The notes below the pieces were generated by a model. The model was not told the origin of the DNA. It saw nothing but the letters and a program-made list of their open reading frames with translations, and did not search any database. Below, in pieces: positions 44,525 to 53,050 of a DNA stretch of 64,000 nucleotides. Source of the DNA: Pseudoalteromonas sp049257235 (GTDB taxonomy: Bacteria > Pseudomonadota > Gammaproteobacteria > Enterobacterales > Alteromonadaceae); contig NZ_JBMMUF010000001.1 in NCBI RefSeq assembly GCF_049257235.1, forward strand, positions 552,269-616,268, read 5' to 3'. The translations under genes were made by a program, and so were the position numbers. Position 1 is the first letter of the stretch. Every line of letters starts with the position of its first letter.

Positions 44525-45220
44525 CTAAAACCTCAAATAGAACTCTTTACATAGGCGCTGATACTGCTGTGAATAATCAGCGCCTGCATGAATCACTAAC
44601 TGCTGCTTATCACAGTCGCATGGTTGCCAGCTAAATTGCATTAACCATCGACTTACCGCCTTGCTTGGCGTTGTTTTCACCTCACACAGACGTTTAAGAT
44701 ACGCTCCTTCAAGACATGCCAATTGGGTAAATTTCTGCGCCTGCTCAGTTGGCAAAATGACCGCCATCTCACAGTTAGCACTGCCCACTCTTTGCCACAA
44801 CGCAATTAAATCAGCAAAGCCAAGCGAGTCAGTATGGCGGGCAAGATTTCGTTTGCTGTCTTTTGCTTTAAGCGCATCATCAAAATACGGCGGGTTAGTA
44901 ATAATTAAATCAAATGATTGATTGTTTTGATAATTGAGCGCATCTACGTGCTCAACACAAATATCTGGCCACGGGCTGTGTTTTATATTGTCACGCGCTT
45001 GCTGATACGCGTCTTGCTCAATATCAATGGCCTCTACAATGGCCTTTGGTTGACGCTGCTTGCACATTAATGCCAACAGTCCAGTCCCTGTGCCCACGTC
45101 TAAAATACGCATCGCCCCGCTTACATCAGCCCAAGCACCGAGCATGATCCCGTCCGTTGATACCTTCATCGCGGTACTGCATTGTGCAATAGAAAACTGC
45201 TTAAACTGAAAACCTGCCAC
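44525..45220 (-). CDS. trmN6: tRNA1(Val) (adenine(37)-N6)-methyltransferase TrmN6
   Basis: Class I SAM methyltransferase of 231 residues. Motif I ILDVGTGTGLLAL, catalytic NPPYFDDAL (NPPY), and the family start FQFKQFSIAQCSTAMKVSTDGIMLGAW. Modifies A37 of tRNA-Val (YfiC in E. coli). Divergent from srmB as in E. coli; convergent with fldB (3-bp gap). Confidence 0.94.
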   Translation of the reverse strand: MAGFQFKQFSIAQCSTAMKVSTDGIMLGAWADVSGAMRILDVGTGTGLLALMCKQRQPKAIVEAIDIEQDAYQQARDNIKHSPWPDICVEHVDALNYQNNQSFDLIITNPPYFDDALKAKDSKRNLARHTDSLGFADLIALWQRVGSANCEMAVILPTEQAQKFTQLACLEGAYLKRLCEVKTTPSKAVSRWLMQFSWQPCDCDKQQLVIHAGADYSQQYQRLCKEFYLRF

Positions 45221-45288
45221 TTTAGACCTTTGTGTTTATATGTATGCAACGTATAATTGCCCTAATTGTCCATCATTTTGACTCCTTT

Positions 45289-46521
45289 ATGCAATTTGCC
45301 GATTTTGATCTTGATAACGCACTACTTAATGCCATTGATTCACTTGGTTTTTCTCAACCAACCAGCATTCAACAGCTGGCAATTCCACCCGCTTTGGAAG
45401 GACGAGATGTACTAGCCAGTGCACCAACAGGTACGGGTAAAACGGCCGCGTTTTTGATCCCTGCAATTCAATACTTGCTTGATCACCCTCGCCGTAACCC
45501 AGGTTTTGCTCGTGTTTTGATCATGACGCCAACACGCGAACTTGCTTACCAAGTACACGAACAATGTGAAAAGCTAGCAACGCAAACGCACCTTAAAATT
45601 GGTGTGGTCACCGGCGGTATTAACTATGGCAGTCATAAAGAAATTTTTGAAAAAAATAACGATATTCTAATCGCTACGCCTGGGCGTTTAATGGAATACC
45701 TAGACACCGAAAACTTCCACGCTGAAGACGTAGAGCTACTGGTTCTTGATGAAGCCGACCGCATGTTAGACATGGGTTTTCGCAAAGAAATGCTACGCAT
45801 TTGTGAAGAGGCGAAAAACCGCCGTCAATGTATGCTGTTTTCAGCCACACTCGAAGGTGACAGCGTAGCCAAGTTCTCAGAACGCATCTTGAACGACCCT
45901 GAGCACCTTGAAGCTTCGCCATCTCGTCGTGAGCGTGGAAAAATTATCCAGTGGGTTCACCTCGCTGATGATTATGATCACAAGCTCAAAATGATCGTGC
46001 ACTTGTTGCAACAAGAAGACGTGGAAAAAGCGATTGTGTTCGTAAAAACCCGCGAGCGTCTCGAGAAGTTAGTGGGCGAGCTATACACCCACGACATCAA
46101 AACCACGTGGTTGCGCGGTGAAATGCCACAAGACAAGCGTATGGCGGCAATGGCTAGCTTCCACAGTGGCCGTACTAAGATCCTTATCGCCACAGATGTT
46201 GCTGCGCGCGGTATTGATGTAAGCGACATTAGCCATGTGTTCAACTTTGACATGCCGCGCAGTGCTGATGTGTATGTACACCGTATTGGTCGTACTGCCC
46301 GCGCAGGTAAAAAAGGTACAGCAATCTCTTTAGTGGAAGCCCATGAAGTAGCAATGGTTGGTAAGGTAGAGCGTTACACTGATCAAGTGCTGAAACGTCG
46401 AAAAATCAAGGGACTTGAGCCGCAACACAAAGAAGCCAAGCTGCCGCCTAAAAAGAAAAAAGACCCTGAAAAGATGAAAGCCAAGCGCAAAAAGGCCAAA
46501 GCCAAAGCAAAGAAGAAATAA
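45289..46521 (+). CDS. srmB: ATP-dependent RNA helicase SrmB (DEAD-box)
   Basis: 410 residues from ATG 45289 (MQFADFDLD), helps assemble the 50S subunit. Q motif (GFSQPTSIQQLAIP), Walker A APTGTGKT, DEAD box (VLDEADRMLD), SAT (LFSATLEGD), TDVAARGIDV and HRIGRTARAG are in order. The C-terminal tail is a Lys-rich low-complexity segment (KKKKDPEKMKAKRKKAKA), as in SrmB relatives, that likely binds RNA. Opposite trmN6. Confidence 0.95.
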   Translation: MQFADFDLDNALLNAIDSLGFSQPTSIQQLAIPPALEGRDVLASAPTGTGKTAAFLIPAIQYLLDHPRRNPGFARVLIMTPTRELAYQVHEQCEKLATQTHLKIGVVTGGINYGSHKEIFEKNNDILIATPGRLMEYLDTENFHAEDVELLVLDEADRMLDMGFRKEMLRICEEAKNRRQCMLFSATLEGDSVAKFSERILNDPEHLEASPSRRERGKIIQWVHLADDYDHKLKMIVHLLQQEDVEKAIVFVKTRERLEKLVGELYTHDIKTTWLRGEMPQDKRMAAMASFHSGRTKILIATDVAARGIDVSDISHVFNFDMPRSADVYVHRIGRTARAGKKGTAISLVEAHEVAMVGKVERYTDQVLKRRKIKGLEPQHKEAKLPPKKKKDPEKMKAKRKKAKAKAKKK

Positions 46522-46658
46522 CATAAATCAATAGTATAAACCGTGTTCATCGGCAAGGAAGCTGAGATCAGACAGTAACGCGTTGTTTTCCAATTAATTG
46601 GGTGTCTAATCAATTGCTCCTGCCAACATAAATTTGTTTCATTAAAATAGGGAAAAAT

Positions 46659-46985
46659 ATGAAACCAATACCATTGATAGTACTACCGCTAATTATGTCT
46701 GCATCAGTTTTCGCTGCTAACCCAGCTTCGCAGATTGAGCATATAACCGTGACAAACACAGACCTTGAAAATTTATCTATTCAAAACTATTCGCCGGAAT
46801 TGATTAAACTAAGCATCCATGGAGTAAATCACACCCTTGTAAGCTTTTCAGGGCTTTCAAGCAAGTGTGATGGATATTTAGAGTTAGAGATTATATTTGA
46901 AAATATTGAGCACGAATACTTTGTGGTTCCATGCAATAGTAGAGTTGTAATATCAGAAAACTATAGAAGTGAGGTTGGTGAATAA
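46659..46985 (+). CDS. Small exported protein, unknown
   Basis: 108 residues with a signal peptide (LIMSASVFAA), two Cys in the mature part, no known domain. GGGAAAAAT lies before the ATG. Base use is AT-richer and codons ATA/AGA are more common than in neighbours, suggesting accessory DNA. It is followed after 1 bp by a lipoprotein gene, so the two form a unit. Confidence 0.65.
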   Translation: MKPIPLIVLPLIMSASVFAANPASQIEHITVTNTDLENLSIQNYSPELIKLSIHGVNHTLVSFSGLSSKCDGYLELEIIFENIEHEYFVVPCNSRVVISENYRSEVGE

Positions 46986-46986
46986 A

Positions 46987-47286
46987 ATGAGAAGAATATT
47001 ATTTATAACAACCTTGTTAACTCTAACTGCATGTGGTGGCTCTAATTCAGATGGTTCAGCAAAAAGCACCTACTCATCATGTAAAATAACGAGCTCTAGT
47101 GCGATATTGGCTTCTCACAGAGATAAAGACCTGTCACAATGCTGGAACGCTCCTGGGAAGGGATATGAAAGCCAAGGGGATGCCATGCAGTGGTGCGAAC
47201 GCACTGTTAGTAATTACATAGCGAATAGTTACTTAGTTGGCCACACTGTAAGCTACGCAGTGGAATCAACTTATTGCCCTAATTAA
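46987..47286 (+). CDS. Small lipoprotein, unknown
   Basis: 99 residues from ATG 46987 with lipobox LTAC-GG, then a Ser/Asn-rich stretch and five further Cys spread through a mature domain with CERTVSNYIANSYLVG and a C-terminal CPN. No family known to me. AT-rich like the gene before it, to which it is coupled. A bidirectional terminator follows. Confidence 0.65.
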   Translation: MRRILFITTLLTLTACGGSNSDGSAKSTYSSCKITSSSAILASHRDKDLSQCWNAPGKGYESQGDAMQWCERTVSNYIANSYLVGHTVSYAVESTYCPN

Positions 47287-47289
47287 CAT

Positions 47290-47318
47290 AAAAAAGCCTC
47301 TCATTGAGCGGCTTTTTT
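47290..47318. terminator. Bidirectional terminator between lipoprotein and M16 protease genes
   Basis: AAAAGCC-CTC / GAG-GGCTTTT imperfect stem (47292-47316) with A-run and T-run on either side. Confidence 0.82.
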
Positions 47319-47334
47319 GTGCTTAATGCGGTAT

Positions 47335-50205
47335 TTACTTAAACACGTCTTCTAGTGGCACAACCTTGATATTTTCACTTGGAATCGCCAACTTGTAGCT
47401 TTCGATTTGCTTATCTTCAGCAATCAGCTCAGCTGGTTTTTCTGTGTTGTACTTCAGTGGTGATACTTGCTCACTTGCCAAACGTTGCTTCATGTCTTCA
47501 CCATCACCGCTGACAAACACATAGTGAATGTTGTCGGTTTGTAAGTTTTCACGAATAACACGATTTACATCGTCAACACTCAAGGCTTCTAACTGCGAGC
47601 GGACCATATCAGCAAAGTTATCGATACCATAGAATTGGCTGTCTAGCGCATACCCTAGTTGACGATTCTGGCTTGCAACAAGTTGCGGTACAAAGTTAAT
47701 TAAGAAGTTACGCGTCGCATTAAAGTCGGCTTCACTCATGCCCTGATTAATCAACTTATCAAGCTCAAATAATGCCGTGCGCGTTGCGAAATGCGCATCG
47801 TTATTTGAGCGCAGCGGACGCAGCCACACTTGGAAGATTTGTTCAGAACGGCCCAAGTTGGCATCCGGCTTGGTTTGGAACATACCGCGAGGGAAGTACT
47901 CGATATAAGCATAGTCACCATAGTTCATACCACGTACTTGGCGAATACGCTCAAACAGTTTAGCGTTTGAATTTCGGTGTTCACCCAAGAACGAGCGTAC
48001 TAGCCACAATGCCGTCCAGTCTTTGCTAGAACGTGTTGTGTCTATTGGGAAACCAAAAGATACCGCGGTAGATTTTGCACTTTTCTCAATGATAGTTGCG
48101 TGATGACCTTGTAGCTGTGGCGCATCTGGAATATCTAAACGCGCTTTGTCACCTGCTGGCAGGGACTGTAAATCAGTCATCATTTGTGCTTTTAGTTGCT
48201 GTGGCAGCGCACCAATTAAACCAACATGCAAATTACGCTGAGTAAAGTTAGCTGCATAGAATGCTTTAACGTCATCCAATGTCAGTGCTTCTAAGTCAGA
48301 TAAATCGCCGTAGTTATAGTTTCCGTATGGGTGGCCTTGGTAAAGCTCTGCATAGAGTACTTCTTTGCCGAGTTCTTCATCATTTGATGCTTTAAGGCCT
48401 GATTTGATCCCATCGATCAATTCTTTTTTCAAACGGGCAAAGTCGTCTTCTCTAAACCCAGGGTTTAGAAGTTGTTCGCTTACCAAGTCATACCATTGCT
48501 GTGCATTGTCTTTGTGAATACGACCACGCAATGAAATCATTTCTTTATCGATTTGATAACTAAAGCTGCCAGCAATAGGATACAGCGCCTTTTGAATTTC
48601 TTTGTAGCTCATTGATTGGCTGCCACCTTTGGCAAGCATGGCTGCAGTGAGCGCGGCGAGGCCTTTTTTACCTTGTGGATCAGCGGCGGCACCTGTGTAG
48701 AATAACCAGTTAACATCCACCAGCGCAGAGCTGTTCGTTTTATCTAGTACCGTAAACAGTTGCTCTTTTGGTGTGTTGGTTAATTCTGCCACACGAACGT
48801 CAAGTGCAATCTCTTTATCAAAGCCTGCTACCTTATCAAGTGCCGACATTGTCACTGTGGTACGGTTGTTATCAACAAAATATTTGTTAGCGATAGCACG
48901 GATATCTTCGCTCGATACGCTATCAGCACTTTGATATAAGGCATTGATCACTTCTGGATCACGCTCAAAATGCATATAACGTGCGAGTGTAGAAGCGATT
49001 GCTTGTGATGAATCAAGGCTATTAATGAAGCTATATTTGGCATTTGATTTTAACGCTGCGAGTTTCTTTTCATCTACCAGCTCAGTGCGTGCTGTTGCGT
49101 AGGTGTCATTAATAGCATCACGCACCACGCTCAAGTCTGCCTCGTTATCCACTTTCACAAATACATGTAGTAGGCCCGGATCTTTGGTCTCAGGGTTGTA
49201 AGTAAACATTTGCGAAGCGATTTGCTTTTCCACCACAAGCTGCTGATAAAGCTCAGAATTCTCAGAGAAGTATATTTGTGACAGTAAATCTAAAGCCGCT
49301 CTATCTTTGGTGTTAGGGTTCCACTGGGTACCTTTGTACGATACCAGCAACCAGTGACCCGGCAACCCTTCATATTGTTCATGTACATAGCGCGGTGCCA
49401 TCTGTTTTGGTTCAACAGGGATGTCTGCTTGGTAATCACCACGTTGCCAGTTACCCCAATGCTTCTTCACCATGTTGATGGTTTCTTGCGGGTCTACATC
49501 ACCGACAATGACCAATGACACATATTCAGGCTTATAAAAACGCTCGAAGAAGGTTTTACCGTAGGCGCTTTGATCTGGCATCGCCTCGATATCTTCAAAG
49601 AAACCCATGGTAGTGTGTTCATAGGTGTGAGTATCAAACGCCTCTTTGCGCACAGCAGCAAGTAATTTACGAATTGGGCTGGCGTTGTTTTTTAGGTACT
49701 CACCTTTTACCGTCAGGGCTTCGGTTCTAAATTGCTCTTCGGTGTAGCTGAGGTTTTGGAATACATCCGCTTTCACTTCCAACACTTTATCTAGGTGCTG
49801 CTTAGAAAAGTTTAAGTGGTAGTTGGTGTAGTCATTAGTGGTATACGCACGATTATCTACACCTGAGTTTTTCATGATGTCTGCATAAACATCTTCTGGG
49901 AATTTCTCAGAGCCTTTAAACATCATGTGTTCAAAGAAGTGTGCAAAACCTGTTTTGCCCTCTTCAACTTCGTTACGTGAGCCCACTGAGACCGGAATTT
50001 GCAATGACACTACATCAGGATAGTCTGTTTTAACAACCATCACGCGTAGGCCATTGTCTAACTCTTCTAATACATAATCCTGTGCGAACACTTTATTACT
50101 TTGCTGCGCGGATGGCGCAACTGTATTTTGTGAAGGCTGCGTGCTTTGGCAACCACTAAGCGTCAGAGCCAATGCAATGCCCGATGCAATCACTGATAGT
50201 TTCAT
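47335..50205 (-). CDS. M16-family zinc metalloprotease lipoprotein
   Basis: 956 residues with signal peptide and lipobox LSGC. Two M16 domains: the first has the inverted zinc site HFFEHMMFKGSE (about 88-99), Glu in TEEQFRTEALTVKGEY, the second half lacks the zinc site as usual. Insulinase/pitrilysin-like enzymes of this size in Alteromonadales are probably periplasmic or outer-membrane peptidases for short peptides. Stands alone, with a long promoter region shared with the divergent MetF-like gene. Confidence 0.92.
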   Translation of the reverse strand: MKLSVIASGIALALTLSGCQSTQPSQNTVAPSAQQSNKVFAQDYVLEELDNGLRVMVVKTDYPDVVSLQIPVSVGSRNEVEEGKTGFAHFFEHMMFKGSEKFPEDVYADIMKNSGVDNRAYTTNDYTNYHLNFSKQHLDKVLEVKADVFQNLSYTEEQFRTEALTVKGEYLKNNASPIRKLLAAVRKEAFDTHTYEHTTMGFFEDIEAMPDQSAYGKTFFERFYKPEYVSLVIVGDVDPQETINMVKKHWGNWQRGDYQADIPVEPKQMAPRYVHEQYEGLPGHWLLVSYKGTQWNPNTKDRAALDLLSQIYFSENSELYQQLVVEKQIASQMFTYNPETKDPGLLHVFVKVDNEADLSVVRDAINDTYATARTELVDEKKLAALKSNAKYSFINSLDSSQAIASTLARYMHFERDPEVINALYQSADSVSSEDIRAIANKYFVDNNRTTVTMSALDKVAGFDKEIALDVRVAELTNTPKEQLFTVLDKTNSSALVDVNWLFYTGAAADPQGKKGLAALTAAMLAKGGSQSMSYKEIQKALYPIAGSFSYQIDKEMISLRGRIHKDNAQQWYDLVSEQLLNPGFREDDFARLKKELIDGIKSGLKASNDEELGKEVLYAELYQGHPYGNYNYGDLSDLEALTLDDVKAFYAANFTQRNLHVGLIGALPQQLKAQMMTDLQSLPAGDKARLDIPDAPQLQGHHATIIEKSAKSTAVSFGFPIDTTRSSKDWTALWLVRSFLGEHRNSNAKLFERIRQVRGMNYGDYAYIEYFPRGMFQTKPDANLGRSEQIFQVWLRPLRSNNDAHFATRTALFELDKLINQGMSEADFNATRNFLINFVPQLVASQNRQLGYALDSQFYGIDNFADMVRSQLEALSVDDVNRVIRENLQTDNIHYVFVSGDGEDMKQRLASEQVSPLKYNTEKPAELIAEDKQIESYKLAIPSENIKVVPLEDVFK

Positions 50206-50404
50206 CTTCCTATCCTTTGTTGTCTAATTGGTATGTAATTTTTATCCGCAACATTATGCAATAAATTCACCCATCCCGCGTTAAGGCTGCGACAAATTTG
50301 CTGTAAACAAATGTTTCTGCCCGTAAACACGCACATTTTGACTCATAACTTGCGCCAGCAACGTGAACCAAATTCAAGTTAATTGAGTATGTTTCATAAC
50401 AAAA

Positions 50405-50428
50405 AGCTATTTAGACGTCTAAATGGCT
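50405..50428 (+). promoter_or_regulatory. MetJ operator (met box) upstream of MetF-like gene
   Basis: A perfect met box AGACGTCT (50413-50420) is followed by an 8-mer AAATGGCT agreeing at 5 of 8 positions and preceded by a weaker one. MetJ binds tandem 8-mers, so methionine repression of the downstream gene is predicted. Confidence 0.7.
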
Positions 50429-50468
50429 GTTATAGTTATTTCATTAACTGCCACTGGGAATGAGGATC

Positions 50469-51425
50469 ATGGCGCTAACACTGCAAGAGAAAATTGAGGA
50501 TCCCCGCCAAGGGGTGTACCTCATAGGTACCACACCACCAAAAGTCGATACCGATGATATAAAGCTACGCGCGATTGCTGAAAAGCTATTAGGCCGGCTG
50601 CATGAGATTGAGTATGACGGTGTCGTGGTGTATGACATCCAAGATGAGAGCAGCCGCATTAGCGCACCGCGTCCATTTCCGTTTAAAGAGACCATAGACC
50701 CTCGCCATTACAGCGGCTTATTGCGCCGTTTATCACAGCTAGATGTGATCACTTATAAAAGTGTGGCACAGCGCAGTGCTGAGGAGTTTAATCTGTGGTT
50801 AGATGACACGCATGAACAGCACACTCTCAACAACCTTGTTTTGGTGGGCAGCCCATCTTCCCATGGCGATGTAAAGCTGAGCTTAAATGATGCCTATACC
50901 CAAATTGGCGAGCACCAGCATAACTTCTTTTTAGGCGGCGTTACCATTGCCGAGCGCCATGCTAGCAAAGGCAATGAGCATGAGCGCTTGCTGATCAAAA
51001 CAGCTCAAGGATGTAAATTTTTCATCTCGCAGGCGGTATATAACGCCCAAGCAACGATTGATTTAATCACCAGTTATGCACGCAGCTGTCGCCAACAAGG
51101 TGTAGAACCTAAGCGCATTATTCTGACATTCACTCCATGTGGTGGTCAAAAGACACTTGAGTTTATGCAGTGGTTGGGAATTTCTGTGCCTGAGGCAACC
51201 AAATACCGCATGCTAGATGCCGAAAACCCCCTCAGCGAGTCAGTGCGTATCTGCCGTGAGAATCTTGATTTGATCCTACGTAGCTGCGCCCACCTAGACG
51301 TACCTTTAGGGTTGAACATTGAGTCTCTGACTAACCGTAAAGAAGAAATCGATGCATCAATTAATCTCTATCGATTACTCAAAGCCACGATGGAACTCAG
51401 CTTAGCTGAGCGCCAGATTGCTTAA
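50469..51425 (+). CDS. MetF-like methylenetetrahydrofolate reductase-fold protein
   Basis: 318 residues of the FAD-linked MTHFR (MetF) TIM-barrel superfamily, seen in GCKFFISQAVYNA (compare MetF GADFFITQ) and FFLGGVTIAERH. It is longer-range divergent from E. coli MetF, so it is either a second MetF type or a related folate/methyl enzyme. Start at ATG 50469, with GAGG 5 nt upstream; the ATG three codons earlier overlaps that SD. The met box in its leader supports a part in methionine or one-carbon metabolism. Ends in a terminator. Confidence 0.75.
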   Translation: MALTLQEKIEDPRQGVYLIGTTPPKVDTDDIKLRAIAEKLLGRLHEIEYDGVVVYDIQDESSRISAPRPFPFKETIDPRHYSGLLRRLSQLDVITYKSVAQRSAEEFNLWLDDTHEQHTLNNLVLVGSPSSHGDVKLSLNDAYTQIGEHQHNFFLGGVTIAERHASKGNEHERLLIKTAQGCKFFISQAVYNAQATIDLITSYARSCRQQGVEPKRIILTFTPCGGQKTLEFMQWLGISVPEATKYRMLDAENPLSESVRICRENLDLILRSCAHLDVPLGLNIESLTNRKEEIDASINLYRLLKATMELSLAERQIA

Positions 51426-51451
51426 CCAGCTAAATCTATTTTCTTTTGCAT

Positions 51452-51486
51452 ACAAAAACAGCGCTTAAATGCGCTGTTTTTTATTT
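51452..51486 (+). terminator. Terminator of MetF-like gene
   Basis: AAAAACAGCGC / GCGCTGTTTTT 11-bp stem, 6-nt loop, T-run; also usable in the other direction for the convergent coiled-coil gene. Confidence 0.92.
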
Positions 51487-51501
51487 ACCACATCAACAAA
51501 G

Positions 51502-52254
51502 TTAGTTGAGTGTTTTCATACACGTCATCACTGCGCGTACATATTGACCAACATATCTATTTCCATAAGCGCGGGAGAAGAACACCTGCCAGCCTTTGCT
51601 ATAACGACTACTTTCACTGATATTTACATTAAATGTATTACCTTTTCTGCGCATAAATGAATGGCCACTGACAGGGAAGAAGCCAGCAGGACACGCTCCT
51701 GAATATGCGCGACGCATAACTAAAATTGACCCACTGACAGGAACATAAGGCCCTGCTCTGACTACAAAACGTTGTGGCGAGTCGCTATTATCGAATTCAC
51801 ACAAAAAGCCTCCGTCAGGATAAATAACTCTTAGTGAGTAACCCGGTGCACACGCACCATCAAGAATATCCTGTTTAGAGGCAAGTTCTGCTCCAAGTTG
51901 ATCTAGCTGTTCTTGTAAAGATGTTGCAGTTGCTTCAAGTGCGGCAATCGCATCGGCGTTAGCGTCGGTGTCGGTTTGTAGCTGAGCAAGCTCGGCATCA
52001 TTCGCATCGATTTGACTTTGTAAATCTGCTACAGCACTTTGCAATGACATCACATCCGCTTCCAAGGATGCAATTGACTCTCCTGTGCTCTGTGCTAGTT
52101 CATCCAAATCGGCATTAAGCTGGTCTATTTGCTCCTGTAAATGTTTGAAAGGTTGGCCATTAGGTGTAGAGCCATTGCCATTATTATTACCCGCTTGAAC
52201 GCTAAAACAACACGCAGAGACAAGCAGTACGCCTATGAGATGTAAAGGTTTCAT
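51502..52254 (-). CDS. Secreted coiled-coil protein, unknown
   Basis: 250 residues. Signal peptide (SACCFSVQAG), an Asn/Gly-rich linker, a long heptad coiled coil (about 38-130: IDQLNADLDELAQ ... LDQLGAELASK), then a Cys-containing beta-rich C-terminal domain (SGACPAGFFPVSGHSF, AVMTCMKTLN). The coiled coil is made of repeated A-L-x-x-Q/D blocks, like trimeric or fibrous surface stalks. Family not recognised; could be an envelope-attached or secreted stalk protein. AAAGGAC precedes the ATG. Confidence 0.75.
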   Translation of the reverse strand: MKPLHLIGVLLVSACCFSVQAGNNNGNGSTPNGQPFKHLQEQIDQLNADLDELAQSTGESIASLEADVMSLQSAVADLQSQIDANDAELAQLQTDTDANADAIAALEATATSLQEQLDQLGAELASKQDILDGACAPGYSLRVIYPDGGFLCEFDNSDSPQRFVVRAGPYVPVSGSILVMRRAYSGACPAGFFPVSGHSFMRRKGNTFNVNISESSRYSKGWQVFFSRAYGNRYVGQYVRAVMTCMKTLN

Positions 52255-52411
52255 GTCCTTTCTCCATATCCATTATTGTGAGGTGGGGTACTACATTTCT
52301 TGTTATATTCGTCCGTGATGCTGGGAGGCTTTAGAAGCGCCCTTTCCTGACTTTGTAGTCTAGGCCATAAAAGTGGCCCTGCCAGTCAAGGCTGTATTGG
52401 GTGAAGGCACA

Positions 52412-52456
52412 AAAAAAAGATAACCGATTGAATTTAATGCGGTTATCTTTTTATTA
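52412..52456 (-). terminator. Terminator of ydbH-ynbE-ydbL operon
   Basis: AAAAAGATAACCG / CGGTTATCTTTTT stem (52414-52452) with 13-nt loop and T-run on the minus strand, about 70 bp past ydbL. Confidence 0.85.
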
Positions 52457-52522
52457 AAAATATTACTTTTACTTACTTGATAAAAATGGCTCGTAAGCTT
52501 TCCATCCTTTTGTAGTATTAAA

Positions 52523-52843
52523 CTATTTCTTTCGCCACTGACCATCGACTTTAATCATATGGCCCGCTTGCGTTTTTTCGATGGCTTTAGCACCTGCTAA
52601 TGTTTCTACTTGCGACAGGGTAATACCGCTTTTTTTAGCCAGCGCTTCATATTTAGCTTTGCGCTTTTGGTTTATATCCGCAATCAGGGCTTCGGCGTCT
52701 TTATTGCCTTGGACTAACTCCAAATAACCACTGGTGGTTTCACCTACAATCCCCTGAGCTTTAGCCTCATCCAGTGATAACGCCAATGCATTGAATGCCA
52801 TGAGTGCGGCTGCTAGTAAACTTGTCCATTTAAATGTCTTCAT
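52523..52843 (-). CDS. ydbL: YdbL (DUF1318) periplasmic protein
   Basis: 106 residues with a signal peptide (AFNALA) and a DUF1318 domain: LDEAKAQGIVGETTSGYLELV, IADINQKRKAKYEALAKKSG. Last gene of ydbH-ynbE-ydbL. In E. coli YdbL is reported to aid YdbH-YnbE complex formation. 8-bp gap to ynbE. Confidence 0.92.
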   Translation of the reverse strand: MKTFKWTSLLAAALMAFNALALSLDEAKAQGIVGETTSGYLELVQGNKDAEALIADINQKRKAKYEALAKKSGITLSQVETLAGAKAIEKTQAGHMIKVDGQWRKK

Positions 52844-52851
52844 CTTGCCCC

Positions 52852-53046
52852 CTAAAACAACTCACTGTCGTCACTGAATAACTCATCTAACTCTTTATCA
52901 ACTTTGATACGAATTTCATGATCGACTTTTACGTTCAAGTTAATGGTGATTGGCTCTTTAGCCTCTACTTCAACTTTGTGGCTGCACCCTGACAGTGCTA
53001 ACAACATTACTACTGCTGCTAGAGCCACCTGTAATCGCGCGCTCAT
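52852..53046 (-). CDS. ynbE: YnbE outer-membrane lipoprotein
   Basis: 64 residues with lipobox LSGC. The mature part PITINLNVKVDHEIRIKVDKELDELF is the family signature. In E. coli YnbE stacks with YdbH as an intermembrane bridge. Only 4 bp from ydbH, so coupled. Confidence 0.92.
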   Translation of the reverse strand: MSARLQVALAAVVMLLALSGCSHKVEVEAKEPITINLNVKVDHEIRIKVDKELDELFSDDSELF

Positions 53047-53050
53047 TAAC

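Noticed and set aside
52360..52545. 61-codon frame downstream of ydbL
   Set aside because: Overlaps the operon terminator and the ydbL 3' end, no SD and no sign of family.
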